DNA of 64,000 bases from JACCXG01 sp963785755 (GCA_963785755.1 CAWAXG010000002.1:620001-684000), one strand, 5' to 3'. Shown: positions 44,091 to 53,892, numbered from the stretch's first letter. Translations and numbers: made by a program. Notes: generated by a model from the letters alone, not told the origin.

Positions 44091-46760
44091 ATGTCTTCAT
44101 TCATTCGCCGGCTCAAACATCTCCTCGACCGAAACCGTCTCGACCGGGAGCTCGCCGAGGAGATCGAGATCCATCGCACCATGACTGAAGGACGGCTTCG
44201 ACAGTCCGGACTGTCCGATGCGGCGGCCGCCGCGGAAAGCCGGCGCCTCATGGGCAATACCGCGCTTGCGCGCGAGGAGGCGCGAGCGGCGTGGGTCGCG
44301 CCGTGGATCGAGAGTGTCTGGCAGGACGTCGCCTACGCGCTGCGCATTCTCCGTCGGGCTCCCGGGTTCGCGGCCGCGATGATTCTCGTGATGGCGCTCG
44401 GCATCGGCGCCACGACCGGCGTGTTCGGCCTCGTCGATGGCCTCGTGCTCCGCAGCCTGCCCGTGCACGAGCCGGAGCGGCTGGTGTACTTCAGCCGCCC
44501 GTCGTTCTCGTATCCGGTGCTGCTGGAAACACGGGCCCGCAGCGGTCATGTGCTTTCGAGCGTCGCCGCCTGGGACATGGACCGTTTCAACATCGCGTGG
44601 GCCACGGAGCTCGAGCCCACCGAGGTGTTGATGGCCTCAGGGAACTTCTATTCGATGCTTGGCATCCGCGCCGCGATCGGCCGCACCTTCGGCATCGAGG
44701 ACGATGCGATCGGCGGCGGCAATGAGGGGCTGGTCGCGATGATCAGCCATGACGCGTGGCAGCGGCGGCTTCGCGGGGATCCGTCGGTCATCGGCAGGAC
44801 ACTGCGGATCGAGCAGAAGACGTTCACGATCATCGGCGTCACTCCACCGGGGTTCTTCGGCGTCGCCCCTGGCCTCGCACCCGAGGTGACCATTCCCCTG
44901 ACCAGCACGGCGAATGCCGGGCGACTGACGTCGGCGAGCTCCAGCTGGCTGCACATGCTCGGCCGCCTGAACGACGGCGTCACGCTGCGCGCCGCGAACG
45001 CGGCGCTGGGAACGTTCTGGCCGGCGGTGCTCCAGGCGACGACCAACCCCGGGATGCCAACAGAGCGCCGCGCGACGTATCTCGCGCGCACGACATCGCT
45101 CGAATCCGGATCCGCAGGTTATTCCAGGGTGCGGAACCAGTTCGCCGAGCCGTTGTGGGTGCTCCTCGCGCTGGTCACGTTGCTGCTCACGGTCGCCTGC
45201 GCGAGCGCCGCGAATCTCATCCTCGCTCGCGGCGTGTCGCGTCAGCGGGAGATCGCCGTCCGGCTGGCGATTGGCGCGAGCCGCCCCCGGCTCATTCGTC
45301 AGATGCTGACGGAGTCCGTGGTCTGGACGTGTCTCGCATCGGCGGTCGGACTGGTGCTCGCGCTCTGGGGCGCGGGCACGCTCGTCTCGCTCATGACGAC
45401 GACGCAGGAACAGATCGTGGTGGATCTGTCGTTGAACTGGCGCATCCTCGGGTTCTCGATCGCCCTGGCGTTCGTCACCGCCTGCGTCTGCTCGGTGATT
45501 CCCGCGTTCGGCTCGACGCGGCTCGACCCGGGCTCGAGCCTGAAAGAGACCGGACAGATCAGCAGCCCGGGACCGCGACGATGGTCGCTTGGGAAGTCAC
45601 TCGTCGCGGCCCAGGTGGCGCTCACCGTCCTCCTGCTCTTCGGCGCGTCCCTGTTCGTCCGCAGCCTCGCCAGCGTCCTCGCGCAGGATGCGGGCTACGA
45701 GCGCCAGGGCGTGCTCGTGCTCGCGACCGACGTCGAAGCCCTGGGCTATGAGGGCGAGAAGCTGACCGCCTTCTATCAGCAGCTGCACGAACGCCTGGCC
45801 GGCATTCCGGGCGTCCAGTCGGCCAGCCTGTCGATGTATCCGCCGATCAGCGACGAAGACGGCGCCTGGACCCAGAGCATTGCCATAGATGGCAATCCCG
45901 TGCCCGAGACACCGGGGCAGTCGGAGGTTTACTTCAACGCCGTGTCACCGGGTTACTTCGAAACGATCGGCACGCCGCTCGTAAGCGGACGGGACTTCAA
46001 CCGGAACGACATCGCCTCGGCCGGCCCCGTCGTCATCGTCAACGAGTCGCTGGCGCGGAGATATTTTCCCGGTCAGGATCCAGTCGGGCGGCAGATCACG
46101 ATGGGACGCAACAAGAATCGCCGCGATCTCCAGGTGGTCGGGATCGTCCGCGACGCGAAGTACCAGCGCCTCCAGGAAGCGACCCGCAGCATCGCGTACC
46201 TGCCCTACACGCAACAGCCGGTCGAGAATCTGTTCGCGGAAGTCCGTGCCGCCGGCTCGCTCGTCCCGGTGGTCGAGCACATGCGGCGTGAAGTGCGGGC
46301 GCTGGATGCCGTGGTGCCCATGCGGATCGAGACCGTCGCCGACCGCATCCGCGAATCGCTGGTCACCGAGCGCGTGATCGCGATGCTCGCGACCGCGCTC
46401 GGGCTTGCCGCCCTCGTGCTCGCCTGCGCCGGACTCTATGGCATGCTCGCCTATGCGGTCTCGCGGCGGACTCGCGAGATTGGACTCCGGCTCGCGCTCG
46501 GCGCCAACCGCGCCGAGGTGCTCAGAACCGTCTTCTTCCAGTCGCTCGTGCTGGCGGGTCTGGGGATTCTCGCCGGCCTGATCGGCGCGCTGGCGCTCGG
46601 GCAGTTCGCGCAGAATCTCCTGTTTCAGATCAGTCCGAGAGACCCTGTGTCATTCGGCGTCGCGGCGGCCGTCATGCTGCTCGTCGCGTGTCTCGCCGCC
46701 TACCTGCCGGCGCGACGGGCGTCCCGGGTCGATCCGGTCGTCGCGTTGCGTTGCGAGTGA
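44091..46760 (+). CDS. ADOP-type duplicated FtsX/MacB permease
   Basis: This is an intact 889-residue acidobacterial duplicated permease. The conserved N-terminal helix FIRRLKHLLDRNRLDRELAEEIEIHRTM and VWQDVAYALRILRRAPGFAAAMILVMALGIGATTGVFG start the first half. Periplasmic MacB-core segments and REIAVRLAIGASRPRLIRQMLTESVVW follow. The second half starts SLGKSLVAAQVALTVLLLFGASLF and ends REIGLRLALGANRAEVLRTVF...DPVVALRCE. Each half has the four-helix MacB/FtsX layout. Such orphan permeases lack a linked ATPase; their substrate is unknown. It is co-directional with padR. Confidence 0.93.
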   Translation: MSSFIRRLKHLLDRNRLDRELAEEIEIHRTMTEGRLRQSGLSDAAAAAESRRLMGNTALAREEARAAWVAPWIESVWQDVAYALRILRRAPGFAAAMILVMALGIGATTGVFGLVDGLVLRSLPVHEPERLVYFSRPSFSYPVLLETRARSGHVLSSVAAWDMDRFNIAWATELEPTEVLMASGNFYSMLGIRAAIGRTFGIEDDAIGGGNEGLVAMISHDAWQRRLRGDPSVIGRTLRIEQKTFTIIGVTPPGFFGVAPGLAPEVTIPLTSTANAGRLTSASSSWLHMLGRLNDGVTLRAANAALGTFWPAVLQATTNPGMPTERRATYLARTTSLESGSAGYSRVRNQFAEPLWVLLALVTLLLTVACASAANLILARGVSRQREIAVRLAIGASRPRLIRQMLTESVVWTCLASAVGLVLALWGAGTLVSLMTTTQEQIVVDLSLNWRILGFSIALAFVTACVCSVIPAFGSTRLDPGSSLKETGQISSPGPRRWSLGKSLVAAQVALTVLLLFGASLFVRSLASVLAQDAGYERQGVLVLATDVEALGYEGEKLTAFYQQLHERLAGIPGVQSASLSMYPPISDEDGAWTQSIAIDGNPVPETPGQSEVYFNAVSPGYFETIGTPLVSGRDFNRNDIASAGPVVIVNESLARRYFPGQDPVGRQITMGRNKNRRDLQVVGIVRDAKYQRLQEATRSIAYLPYTQQPVENLFAEVRAAGSLVPVVEHMRREVRALDAVVPMRIETVADRIRESLVTERVIAMLATALGLAALVLACAGLYGMLAYAVSRRTREIGLRLALGANRAEVLRTVFFQSLVLAGLGILAGLIGALALGQFAQNLLFQISPRDPVSFGVAAAVMLLVACLAAYLPARRASRVDPVVALRCE

Positions 46761-46803
46761 GATGGACGCGGCGGGAGCCGCGTGGCACGGGAGATCGGGG
46801 CCG

Positions 46804-47598
46804 TCAATTGCCGCGGAGCCGATCGAGCGCAATCCCCGCGGCCACGACGACGTTCAGCGAATCCACCGCGACATCGATCGGAATGCGCACGCGCGCGTCG
46901 GCGTGTGTGAGCGTCGCCGTGTCGAGACCCTGACCCTCCGCGCCGACGAGCAGAATCCTGCGCTCCCAGGCTCCGGCGGCGCGCGCGAACTCAGCGAGCG
47001 GCTCCGCATCGGCTTGCGGGGTGAGCGCGATCAGCTTGAAGCCGCGGCGCCTGAATTGATCGAGGCCGTCGAGCCAGGTGTCGATGCGCACGTAAGGGAG
47101 CCGCAGTGCCGCGCCCATCGACGTGCGGATCGCCTTCCGGTACAAGGGGTCGCCGCTCGTGCCGTTCAACAGAAGGCCGTCGACGCCGAAGGCCGCAGCG
47201 GTGCGGAAGAGACCGCCGACGTTGTCGGGGTTGCCGACGCCCTCGAGAGCGATGAGCGATCGCGTTTCGATCAGCCGATCGACCGGCGTCGGCGCCGGCC
47301 GCGCCGCGAGCGCCAGGCAGCCGCGATGAAAATTGAATCCGGTGATCCCGGTCAGCGTCGCATCGTCGCAGACATAGACCTCGGTGTTGGCCGAGGACAG
47401 CGGCTGCAGCAGCGCGTCGTGGGCGGCGCGGTTGACCAGGATCGAGGCGATGTCGAACCGGTCGAGCGCGATCAGGCGACCGACAATGAGCCGCCCTTCG
47501 GCGACGAAGAGGTCGTGCTGACGCAGCCAGTCCGGATCGCCGACATGCCGAAAGGGATCGAGCCGGGGATCGTCAGCCGAGAGAACCCAATGGATCAT
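46804..47598 (-). CDS. SpoU-family RNA 2'-O-methyltransferase
   Basis: This 264-residue SPOUT enzyme methylates rRNA or tRNA with AdoMet. The N-terminal substrate-binding region (DLFVAEGRLIVGRLI) precedes the trefoil-knot motifs IALEGVGNPDNVGGLFRTAAAFGVDGLLL, RRILLVGAEGQGLD and the C-terminal VRIPIDVAVDSLNVVVAAGIALD. ATG at 47598 overlaps the stop of the upstream GNAT gene by four bases. It resembles TrmH/RlmB-like enzymes; the target nucleotide cannot be read from sequence. Confidence 0.92.
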   Translation of the reverse strand: MIHWVLSADDPRLDPFRHVGDPDWLRQHDLFVAEGRLIVGRLIALDRFDIASILVNRAAHDALLQPLSSANTEVYVCDDATLTGITGFNFHRGCLALAARPAPTPVDRLIETRSLIALEGVGNPDNVGGLFRTAAAFGVDGLLLNGTSGDPLYRKAIRTSMGAALRLPYVRIDTWLDGLDQFRRRGFKLIALTPQADAEPLAEFARAAGAWERRILLVGAEGQGLDTATLTHADARVRIPIDVAVDSLNVVVAAGIALDRLRGN

Positions 47599-48197
47599 TC
47601 GTCGGTGCGAACGACGGACCGCCGGCTGCGATGGGCGTCGAGGACGTGCTGACCGAGCCGTTTGCTGAAGAACAGCTTCGATTCGCCGGTATCCACCGGG
47701 TGCTGGACGAATCTGATGATGTTGAACCGCAGCTGCGCCAGCGTGCTCCGCATCTCGTAGAACTTGTTCTTGGTCTTGACGATGATTTCGTCGAAGCCGT
47801 TTTCCATCGCCCAGACTTCCTGCTCCTCGGTGAGCGCGCGGAAGTGCCCCTGCCCGCGCCAGTCGCTGCGGGTCCCGCCAATCCACTGGTAGAGGACGCG
47901 CCGGCCGTCGAATTCGACGCAATCCTCGAGCTGCGCGACCAGGTCGGCGAGCTTGGGATCGGTCTCGATCGCCCTGAGCTCGTGCGAGACCTTGAACGAC
48001 ACGGGCACGAAGGTGCCCGGCTCTTCCGGCAGCGCCGCTTCGGCCATGAGGATTTGATGATCGCGGCTGGTGAGGCGCTGCATCACCTCGGTCGCGCTCT
48101 TCTTGCGGGGAAAATCCAGGAAGAACTCCTCGATGTATTGGATTTCGAGAGCTCCCTGCTGGAGCCCGTACTGTTTGATCAAGTACTCCACGGACAT
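47595..48197 (-). CDS. GNAT-like N-acyltransferase
   Basis: This is a 200-residue protein with a GNAT-like core. FVPVSFKVSHELRAIETDPKLADLV, RRVLYQWIGGTRSDWRGQGHFRALTEEQEVWAMENGFDEIIVKTKNKF includes the acetyl-CoA-binding strand-loop-helix (RGQGHFRAL) and the following helix. The acceptor is unknown. It is co-transcribed with the SpoU methyltransferase through an ATGA overlap. GATAAT lies exactly six bases before ATG 48197. Confidence 0.75.
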   Translation of the reverse strand: MSVEYLIKQYGLQQGALEIQYIEEFFLDFPRKKSATEVMQRLTSRDHQILMAEAALPEEPGTFVPVSFKVSHELRAIETDPKLADLVAQLEDCVEFDGRRVLYQWIGGTRSDWRGQGHFRALTEEQEVWAMENGFDEIIVKTKNKFYEMRSTLAQLRFNIIRFVQHPVDTGESKLFFSKRLGQHVLDAHRSRRSVVRTDE

Positions 48198-48209
48198 TGG
48201 TTGATTATC
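48198..48209 (-). promoter_or_regulatory. GATAAT-N6-ATG leaderless promoter (GNAT-spoU operon)
   Basis: On the minus strand GATAAT (48209 to 48204) matches the -10 consensus at five of six bases and is followed by CAACCA and ATG 48197. TTGATC lies 19 bases further upstream as a possible -35. Confidence 0.6.
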
Positions 48210-48400
48210 GCGTTTCTCGTTGGAAATCGATCAACGTGGCGGTTTGACTCGTTTCTACCCTGCCGCCGGCGGTCTCGTGGCTCGGGCCGGCGCCTCGGTG
48301 ACCTGACAGACGGCGCTGCAAAGTCTACCAGCAGTGCCCGGCCCTCACGAAAAGGGGCCGCCGCCACGCAGGTGCCCGCCAATCCCGCGGCCGGTGCTGG

Positions 48401-48436
48401 CCGACACCACTAGCGCAGCCTCGCTAGAATGTTTCG
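48401..48436 (+). promoter_or_regulatory. TAGAAT-N6-ATG leaderless promoter (dinB-like gene)
   Basis: CCGACA at 48401-48406 and TAGAAT at 48425-48430 are separated by 18 bases. GTTTCG then leads directly to ATG 48437. No ribosome site is present. Confidence 0.6.
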
Positions 48437-49009
48437 ATGGCTCCGACGCTTCCAGCCGATATTCAGCAGGTCCTCGACGAGATCGACGATTCCGATCGCG
48501 CCGCTGACGTACTCGTGGCGAACCTCTCCGACACGCAGTTTCACTGGCAGCCTCACGCCGGGCGGAGCTGGAGCATAGCGCAATGCCTCGAGCACCTCGC
48601 GACGATCAACGTGGTGTACGGCGGCGCGTTACGCGGCGGCGTCGAGCAGGCGCGGCAGAAGGGGTGGACGCGAACCGGTGCGCTGAAGCCGGGATTCTTC
48701 GGCCAGAAGTTCATCGAGAGCCAGGAACCGCCCGTGAAGCGCCGGGTACGAGCTCCGGGCAAGGTCCGTCCCGGCTCGCAGCTTACGCGCGACGAGATTC
48801 TGCGCCGATACCACGCCGCGCACGAGGACGTGAAGCGCGTGATTCAGGACGCGGCCACGATCGACGCCAACCGCGCGACGTTTCCGAATCCCTTCCTGAA
48901 GATCATTCGAGTCAAGGTCGCGACCGGGCTGCGGGTGATTGCGGCGCACGATCGCCGGCATCTGTGGCAGGCGGAGCAGGTGCTGAAGCGGCCGGACTTT
49001 CCCCGTTAG
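48437..49009 (+). CDS. DinB-family protein (putative metal-dependent thiol transferase fold)
   Basis: This is a 190-residue four-helix-bundle protein. The first helix (IQQVLDEIDDSDRAADVLVANLSDTQFHWQPHAGRSWSIAQCLEHLATIN) has the DinB_2 pattern with metal-ligand His in CLEHL. The closing motif AAHDRRHLWQAEQVLK gives the other two His. The family uses a divalent metal and a low-molecular thiol or remains uncharacterised. It has its own leaderless-type promoter and is divergent from the GNAT-spoU operon. Confidence 0.85.
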   Translation: MAPTLPADIQQVLDEIDDSDRAADVLVANLSDTQFHWQPHAGRSWSIAQCLEHLATINVVYGGALRGGVEQARQKGWTRTGALKPGFFGQKFIESQEPPVKRRVRAPGKVRPGSQLTRDEILRRYHAAHEDVKRVIQDAATIDANRATFPNPFLKIIRVKVATGLRVIAAHDRRHLWQAEQVLKRPDFPR

Positions 49010-49158
49010 CTCGCGGATTTCTTGCCTCTCTTTCACGAGACGCGGATCACCGCCGACCTTTCACGAGTTGCGGATCGCCGCGGATTCTCCTGGGGCACGA
49101 GCCGCGGATTCGCGCGGAGGCACGGATCAATTCCTGAGTCACGAGTCGCGGATTTGAC
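49010..49158 (+). repeat. CACGAGTCGCGGATT phrase repeat
   Basis: Four copies of CACGAGnnGCGGAT occur between 49033 and 49154, interspersed with TCGCGGATTT and GGATCAC phrases. They occupy most of the 194-base spacer before the YgjP-like gene. Inverted copies lie at 50434-50470 on the other side of the YgjP-GNAT gene pair. Confidence 0.85.
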
Positions 49159-49191
49159 GGGATCACGCGGATCGCGCGGGGCGTCCTGTCG

Positions 49192-49203
49192 TATCCTGTC
49201 CTC
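49192..49203 (+). promoter_or_regulatory. TATCCT-N6-GTG leaderless promoter (YgjP-like gene)
   Basis: TATCCT at 49192-49197 is followed by GTCCTC and the GTG start at 49204. Confidence 0.5.
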
Positions 49204-49905
49204 GTGCAGCTCGAGCTCCCGTTTCTTCGCGGTCCGGTCGTTTCAGAACCTCAGCTCGAATTCGTCCGGGTCCGGCGCGCACGAAAGTACATCCTTCGCA
49301 TCCGTCCCGATGGCACGCTGCGCGTCACGATTCCGCGTGGCGGATCGCGCCGCGAGGCGGAGATCTTCGTCGCCCGGCATCGCAACTGGGCCGATCAGGA
49401 ACGCCGTCGCGTGGCCGCGCTGCACGCCCCGGTCGAGTGGCACGCCGACGATACGATCATGCTGCATGGAGAGGCCACCTCGCTGCGAATCGACCGACGC
49501 CCCTCCGGATCGGTGCTGCACCTCGGCGGCGAACGCGTCCGGGTCCCCGACGGCGTGCTCAATCTCCGGCCAGCGGCCGAAGCAGCGCTGCGCCGGATCG
49601 CAGAACGGACCCTCGTACCGAGGCTGCACGAGCTCGCCGCAGAGCACGGCCTGACCGTGAAGCGGGTCAGCATCCGGAATCAGCGCTCGCGTTGGGGCTC
49701 GTGCTCGCGCACCGGCGCAATCGCGTTGAACTTCCGGCTGGTGCAGATGCCGCATCGGATCTGCGACTACGTGCTCCTGCACGAGCTGATGCATCTGCGC
49801 CAGCAGAATCATTCACGGCGGTACTGGCGCCTGGTCGAGCTGGTCTGTCCGGATTTCCGTGAGGCGGAGCGCTGGCTTCGAGTGGAAGGACGGTCCTTGT
49901 TCTGA
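49204..49905 (+). CDS. YgjP/SprT-like M48-related metallopeptidase (DUF45)
   Basis: This is a 233-residue zinc peptidase. RARKYILRIRPDGTLRVTIPRGGSRREAEIFVARH, then KRVSIRNQRSRWGSCSRTGAIALNFRLVQMP, and the zinc motif VLLHELMHLRQQNHS (HExxH near residue 190, with a third His) are the DUF45 hallmarks. No signal peptide is present. GTG at 49204 has a leaderless-type hexamer. The stop overlaps the start of the next gene (TGATGG). Confidence 0.92.
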   Translation: MQLELPFLRGPVVSEPQLEFVRVRRARKYILRIRPDGTLRVTIPRGGSRREAEIFVARHRNWADQERRRVAALHAPVEWHADDTIMLHGEATSLRIDRRPSGSVLHLGGERVRVPDGVLNLRPAAEAALRRIAERTLVPRLHELAAEHGLTVKRVSIRNQRSRWGSCSRTGAIALNFRLVQMPHRICDYVLLHELMHLRQQNHSRRYWRLVELVCPDFREAERWLRVEGRSLF

Positions 49906-50450
49906 TGGAGCTGACCGGTCAGCGCTGCACCCTTCGGCGCTGGCGAGCCTCGGATGCCGCCGCAATCGTGCGCCGGGCCAACAACCTGAAGATCGCGAGT
50001 CAGCTGCGCGATCGCTTTCCCCATCCCTATACAGCACGCGACGCCAGGACCTTCATCCGGCACGTGATGCAGCCGGACTCGGACGCGACCAACCTGGCGA
50101 TCGAGGTCGATGGCGAGGCGGCGGGCGCGGTGGGCATGATCCAGGGAAAGGACATCGAACGCTACTCGGCCGAGATCGGCTATTGGCTGGCCGAGGACTA
50201 CTGGGGCCGCGGCATCGCCGCGGAAGCCGTCACAATGCTGACCGACTACGCGTTCGGTGGTCTGAATCTCCTGCGGCTCTTCGCGTTGCCGTTCGCCAGC
50301 AACATCCAGTCAACGCGTGTACTCGAAAAGGCCGGCTACGTCCGGGAAGGCGTCCTGCACGCGAGCGCCGTGAAGCACGGCGAGCCGCGCGATCAGGTGC
50401 TGTATGCGCGCGTGAATGGAGCGTGGGCGTCGCCAATCCGCGACTCGTGA
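49905..50450 (+). CDS. RimJ/RimL-like GNAT acetyltransferase
   Basis: This is a 181-residue GNAT enzyme of the type that acetylates N-terminal or ribosomal protein amines. GQRCTLRRWRASDAAAIVRRANN, EIGYWLAEDYWGRGIAAEAVTMLTDYAF (acetyl-CoA site GRGIAA) and ALPFASNIQSTRVLEKAGYVREGVL are the classical RimJ motifs. It is coupled to the YgjP-like gene. Its last codons (PIRDS) are encoded by the inverted CACGAGTCGCGGATT repeat, so the natural C-terminus may have been altered slightly. Confidence 0.93.
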   Translation: MELTGQRCTLRRWRASDAAAIVRRANNLKIASQLRDRFPHPYTARDARTFIRHVMQPDSDATNLAIEVDGEAAGAVGMIQGKDIERYSAEIGYWLAEDYWGRGIAAEAVTMLTDYAFGGLNLLRLFALPFASNIQSTRVLEKAGYVREGVLHASAVKHGEPRDQVLYARVNGAWASPIRDS

Positions 50451-50470
50451 AGAATCCGCAACTCGTGACC
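50434..50470 (-). repeat. AATCCGCGACTCGTG phrase repeat (inverted family member)
   Basis: AATCCGCGACTCGTGAAG and AATCCGCAACTCGTGACC are two tandem copies inverted relative to 49010-49158. The first overlaps the 3' end of the GNAT gene. Confidence 0.88.
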
Positions 50471-50506
50471 AGGCGCTGATCAACCGCCGCGCTCAGCGCC
50501 CGACGG

Positions 50507-52922
50507 TCACTCGTTCCTGATCGCGACGATTGGATCGACCGCCATCGCGCGCCGGGCCGGAACGTAGCTGGCCGCGGTCGCGATACACGCCAGGAAGATC
50601 GAGACGACGGTGAAGCTGAGGGGATCGGTGGGCGTGACGTTGTACAGCACCGAGCGGACCGCCGGCGTGACGAAGGCGGCGCCGATCATCCCGATGACGA
50701 TGCCGATGGTCGCGAGCTTGAGACCCTGGCCGACGATCAGCCGCATGACGTCGCGGCGCGCGGCGCCGAGCGCCACCCGGACGCCGATCTCCTGCGTCCG
50801 CTGCGAGACCGAGTACCGACAACACGCCGTAGACGCCAATCGCTGCGAGCACCAGCGCAATCACGCCAAACAGGAAGAACATGATCCCGAACAGGCGGTA
50901 CTGCCAGAAGCTTCGCTGCCTCAGGTTCTCCATGGTCGAGATCTGGAAAACGGGAAGAGCGGGATCCGAGAGCCGGAACTGCTCCCGCACCGCCGCGGTG
51001 ATCGACGCGGGATCGCCCGCGACACGCAGCGTCAGGCCCGTGTTCAGCGCGGGCTCGAATGTGTAGGGCACGTAGGCCGAGGGAAAGACCGTCTGATCGT
51101 TGTCCCCCTGGAAGTGCCTGAAGTCCGCAACGACGCCGACGACCATGAACCAGTCCGGCTGCGCGTCCCCCTTGAGCCGGAACCGCCGGCCGATCGGATC
51201 GTCGTCGCCCCACAACTGTTTCGCCATCGTTTGATTGACGAGGGCGACCGCGGTCTTCGACGTGTTTTCGGTGTCGGTGAAGTCGCGGCCGCGCACGAGC
51301 GCCAGGCCGAGCGTCTCGCGGATGTGCGGCGTGGTCGCGATGAAGCCGATGTTCCGTTCCTGGCCAGGTTCGACCGGCTTCCCGTCGACGAGCACATCGC
51401 CTCCGCCGCCGCCCCCGCCGAGCGGCACGAAGTTCGACGCGAACGCCTTCTGCACACCGGGCAGACCCTCGACGCGGCGCAGCAGATCTTCGACCCGTCG
51501 CGCCTTCGCGTCGGCCGACTCGTACGCTTCACCCGGCAGGTAGAAGCGCAGCGTCATGAGCGGCGCGGGGTCGAATCCCACGCGGGCGCGCTGCAGATTC
51601 AGGAAGCTGCGGACGAACAGCGACGACCCGATCAGCAGAATCACCGCGAGCGCGACCTGCGCCACCACGAGTCCGTTGCGCAGCCACGCGCGGCGTTCGC
51701 CGGCCGAACCGCGGCCGCCCTCCCTGAGGCTCTCCTGGAGGCTGGTTCCCGTCGCCTGCAATGCTGGCGCGGCGCCAAAGACGATGCCGGTTGCCAGCGA
51801 GATGGCGACGGCGTACAGGAGCGACCGCCCATCGAGTGACCAATGGATGAAGTACGGGATGCTGTCGGGCGGAATCGAGCCATCGAGAAGCGCGAGCCCG
51901 CCTTTGGCCACGAGCATGCCCAGCGGCACGCTGAACAGACCGATCAGCATCGACTCGGTCAGCAGCTGGCGGATGATGCGCACCCGCCCGGCCCCGAGCG
52001 CGGCGCGGATCGAAATCTCGCGATGACGGACCGACGCGCGAGCGAGCAGCAGGTTCGCGACGTTGGAACAGGCCACGAACAGTACCAGTGTCACGGCGCC
52101 CATCATCGAGAGGATGATCAGCTTCGGCTCGTCGGGAAGCATCCAGTCCTTGAGCGGACGGATGCCCAGGCCCCAGTCTCGATTGAGGGTCGGGTAGGCG
52201 GACGCGAGGCGTCCGGCGACCGAGGTCAGATCCGCTGATGCCTGCTCTTCGGAGATGCCTGGTTTCAACCGCGCGAACACTTGCAGGTTCCGGGCGTTCC
52301 GGACGGTCTTTTCGCCGTAGGGCGCGAGCGTCACCCACAGGCGCGTGGTCTCGGGGAATGCGAATCGCTGCGGCATCACGCCGATCACCGTGTGCGGACG
52401 ACCGTTGACTGAGATCGCGCGCCCGACGAGCGAGCGATCGCCGTTATACCGGTTCTGCCACACTTCGTGGCTCAACATCACCACCGGTTCGGCCCCCGGC
52501 CGATCGTCCTCCGGACCGAAGTTGCGGCCCAGGACGGGCGGCGTGCCCAGGACCTCGAACAGGTTCCAGCTCACCGTCTGCCCGATGTAGCGCTCGGGCT
52601 CGGAAGTACCGTCCGAGATTGTCAGGCTGCGTCCGGTGAATGCCGCCACGGCGCTCAGGGTGGAGGTCTGTTCCCTGAGGTCCTTGAAGTCCGCGTATGA
52701 AATACCGCCGCGCCGCACGCCGACGCGCTGGTTGACTGAATTCAGCACGATGAGGCGGTCGGGCTCGGAGTAGGGATACGGCTTGAGAAGAACGCCGTCA
52801 ACGACACTGAAAATTGATGTGTTTATGCCGATGCCGAGCGACAGGCAGCTCACCGCAATGGCTGTAAACCCTGGGGTCTTGGTGAGCGAACGCCAGGCAT
52901 ACCGGATATCTTGAAGCAGCAT
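50507..52922 (-). CDS. ADOP-like duplicated FtsX/MacB permease (one frameshift)
   Basis: This duplicated permease of about 804 residues lacks the N-terminal cytoplasmic segment found in the two ADOPs at 41.9-46.8 kb. It starts DIRYAWRSLTKTPGFTAIAVSCLSLGIGINTSIFSVVDG. The first half ends with HREISIRAALGAGRVRIIRQLLTESMLIG; the second begins RNGLVVAQVALAVILLIGSSLFVRSFL and ends MAVDPIVAIRNE. An extra base near 50817 breaks the frame (GVLS then YSVSQRTQEIGVRVALG). A Gly-rich run (PLGGGGGGGDVLVDG) lies in the second periplasmic core. No padR or ATPase is adjacent; it is divergent from the DUF4097-like gene. Confidence 0.9.
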
Positions 52923-52965
52923 AGGGGGTTAGACGGCACGTCGCCATCGATGTTCCGGGCACATC

Positions 52966-53012
52966 AAGGGGTCAGGCCGTGAATTGGTGAACAGGGGGTC
53001 AGGCCCCGAAAC
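52966..53012 (+). repeat. GGGGTCAGGCC repeat pair in a divergent promoter region
   Basis: AAGGGGTCAGGCCGTGAATTGG and GGGGGTCAGGCCCCGAA are two copies about 25 bases apart. The second contains a GGGG/CCCC palindrome resembling REP-type elements. They lie between the third ADOP-like gene and the DUF4097-like gene. Confidence 0.6.
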
Positions 53013-53076
53013 AACCGGGACCACCGAGACAACGCCGGCGCCCTGGCTGCCGTCAAAGAGTCCGGAGGTCGAACGA

Positions 53077-53892
53077 ATGCACGGAACAGTTGGCACAACA
53101 CGGGCTTTGGGCTTCGCGCTCGCCCTGACTCTTCTCGCGCCCGCGGGGGGCGCGATCACGACGGCGCAGCAGACCGACGACTGGTGCCGCGAGGACAACT
53201 GGGGCCGGGACCGCGCGGGCGTCTGCGACGTCCGGCAGTTCACGGTGGCGGCGACCTCCGGCGTCCTGTCGGTGAGCGGAACGAATGGCGGCGTTCGCGT
53301 CGACGGACAGGCACGCGGCGATGTGTTGATCCTCGCCAAGGTCGTGGCGACCGCCTCGACCGAGGCGCGCGCGCGGGAAATCGCAAATTCGATCCAGCTC
53401 AATCCGACGCTCGAGCGCATCCGCGCCGAGGGCCCTCGGACCCAGAATCGCGAGGGATGGTCGGTCAGCTATCGCATCGCCGTCCCGCGGGCGCTCAACG
53501 TCTCGGTCGAAACCAGCAACGGCGGCATCGTCATCCAGGACCTGGATTCGAAGGTGGACTTCCGTACCAGCAACGGCGGCGTGAAGCTCATCGGACTCGC
53601 GGGCGAGGTCCGTGGACGCACGTCGAACGGCGGGATCGACGTGGATCTCGATGGCCAGGCGTGGATCGGCGAAGGACTCGAGGTGGAAACGAGCAACGGC
53701 GGCGTGCGCCTCTCAATCCCCGAACATTATTCGGCGCGGCTCGAGGCGACCACCCACAATGGCGGCATGAACATCGACTATCCCGGCGTGGCCGAGCCTC
53801 GCGATCGGGATCTCTCGGTGCAGCTCGGATCCGGCGGCGCGCCGATTCGGGTGCGGACGTCGAACGGCGGGATCAGGGTCTCTCGCAAATAG
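53077..53892 (+). CDS. Exported DUF4097-like beta-helix protein
   Basis: This is a 271-residue protein with a signal peptide (FALALTLLAPAGGAITTA). The mature part is a beta-strand repeat in which the phrase TSNGG(I/V) or a close variant returns about seven times (GTNGGV, ETSNGGI, RTSNGGV, RTSNGGI, ETSNGGV, THNGGM, RTSNGGI), each marking a turn of a predicted right-handed beta helix. This is the DUF4097 pattern, found in putative adhesins and in extracytoplasmic regulators. Two Cys near the N-terminus (WCREDN, GVCDV) may form a disulfide. GGAGG precedes ATG 53077. Confidence 0.8.
   Translation: MHGTVGTTRALGFALALTLLAPAGGAITTAQQTDDWCREDNWGRDRAGVCDVRQFTVAATSGVLSVSGTNGGVRVDGQARGDVLILAKVVATASTEARAREIANSIQLNPTLERIRAEGPRTQNREGWSVSYRIAVPRALNVSVETSNGGIVIQDLDSKVDFRTSNGGVKLIGLAGEVRGRTSNGGIDVDLDGQAWIGEGLEVETSNGGVRLSIPEHYSARLEATTHNGGMNIDYPGVAEPRDRDLSVQLGSGGAPIRVRTSNGGIRVSRK

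Noticed and set aside
52966..53012. Insertion sequence remnant upstream of the DUF4097 gene
   Set aside because: Only a short GGGGTCAGGCC pair is present, with no transposase fragment or target duplication.
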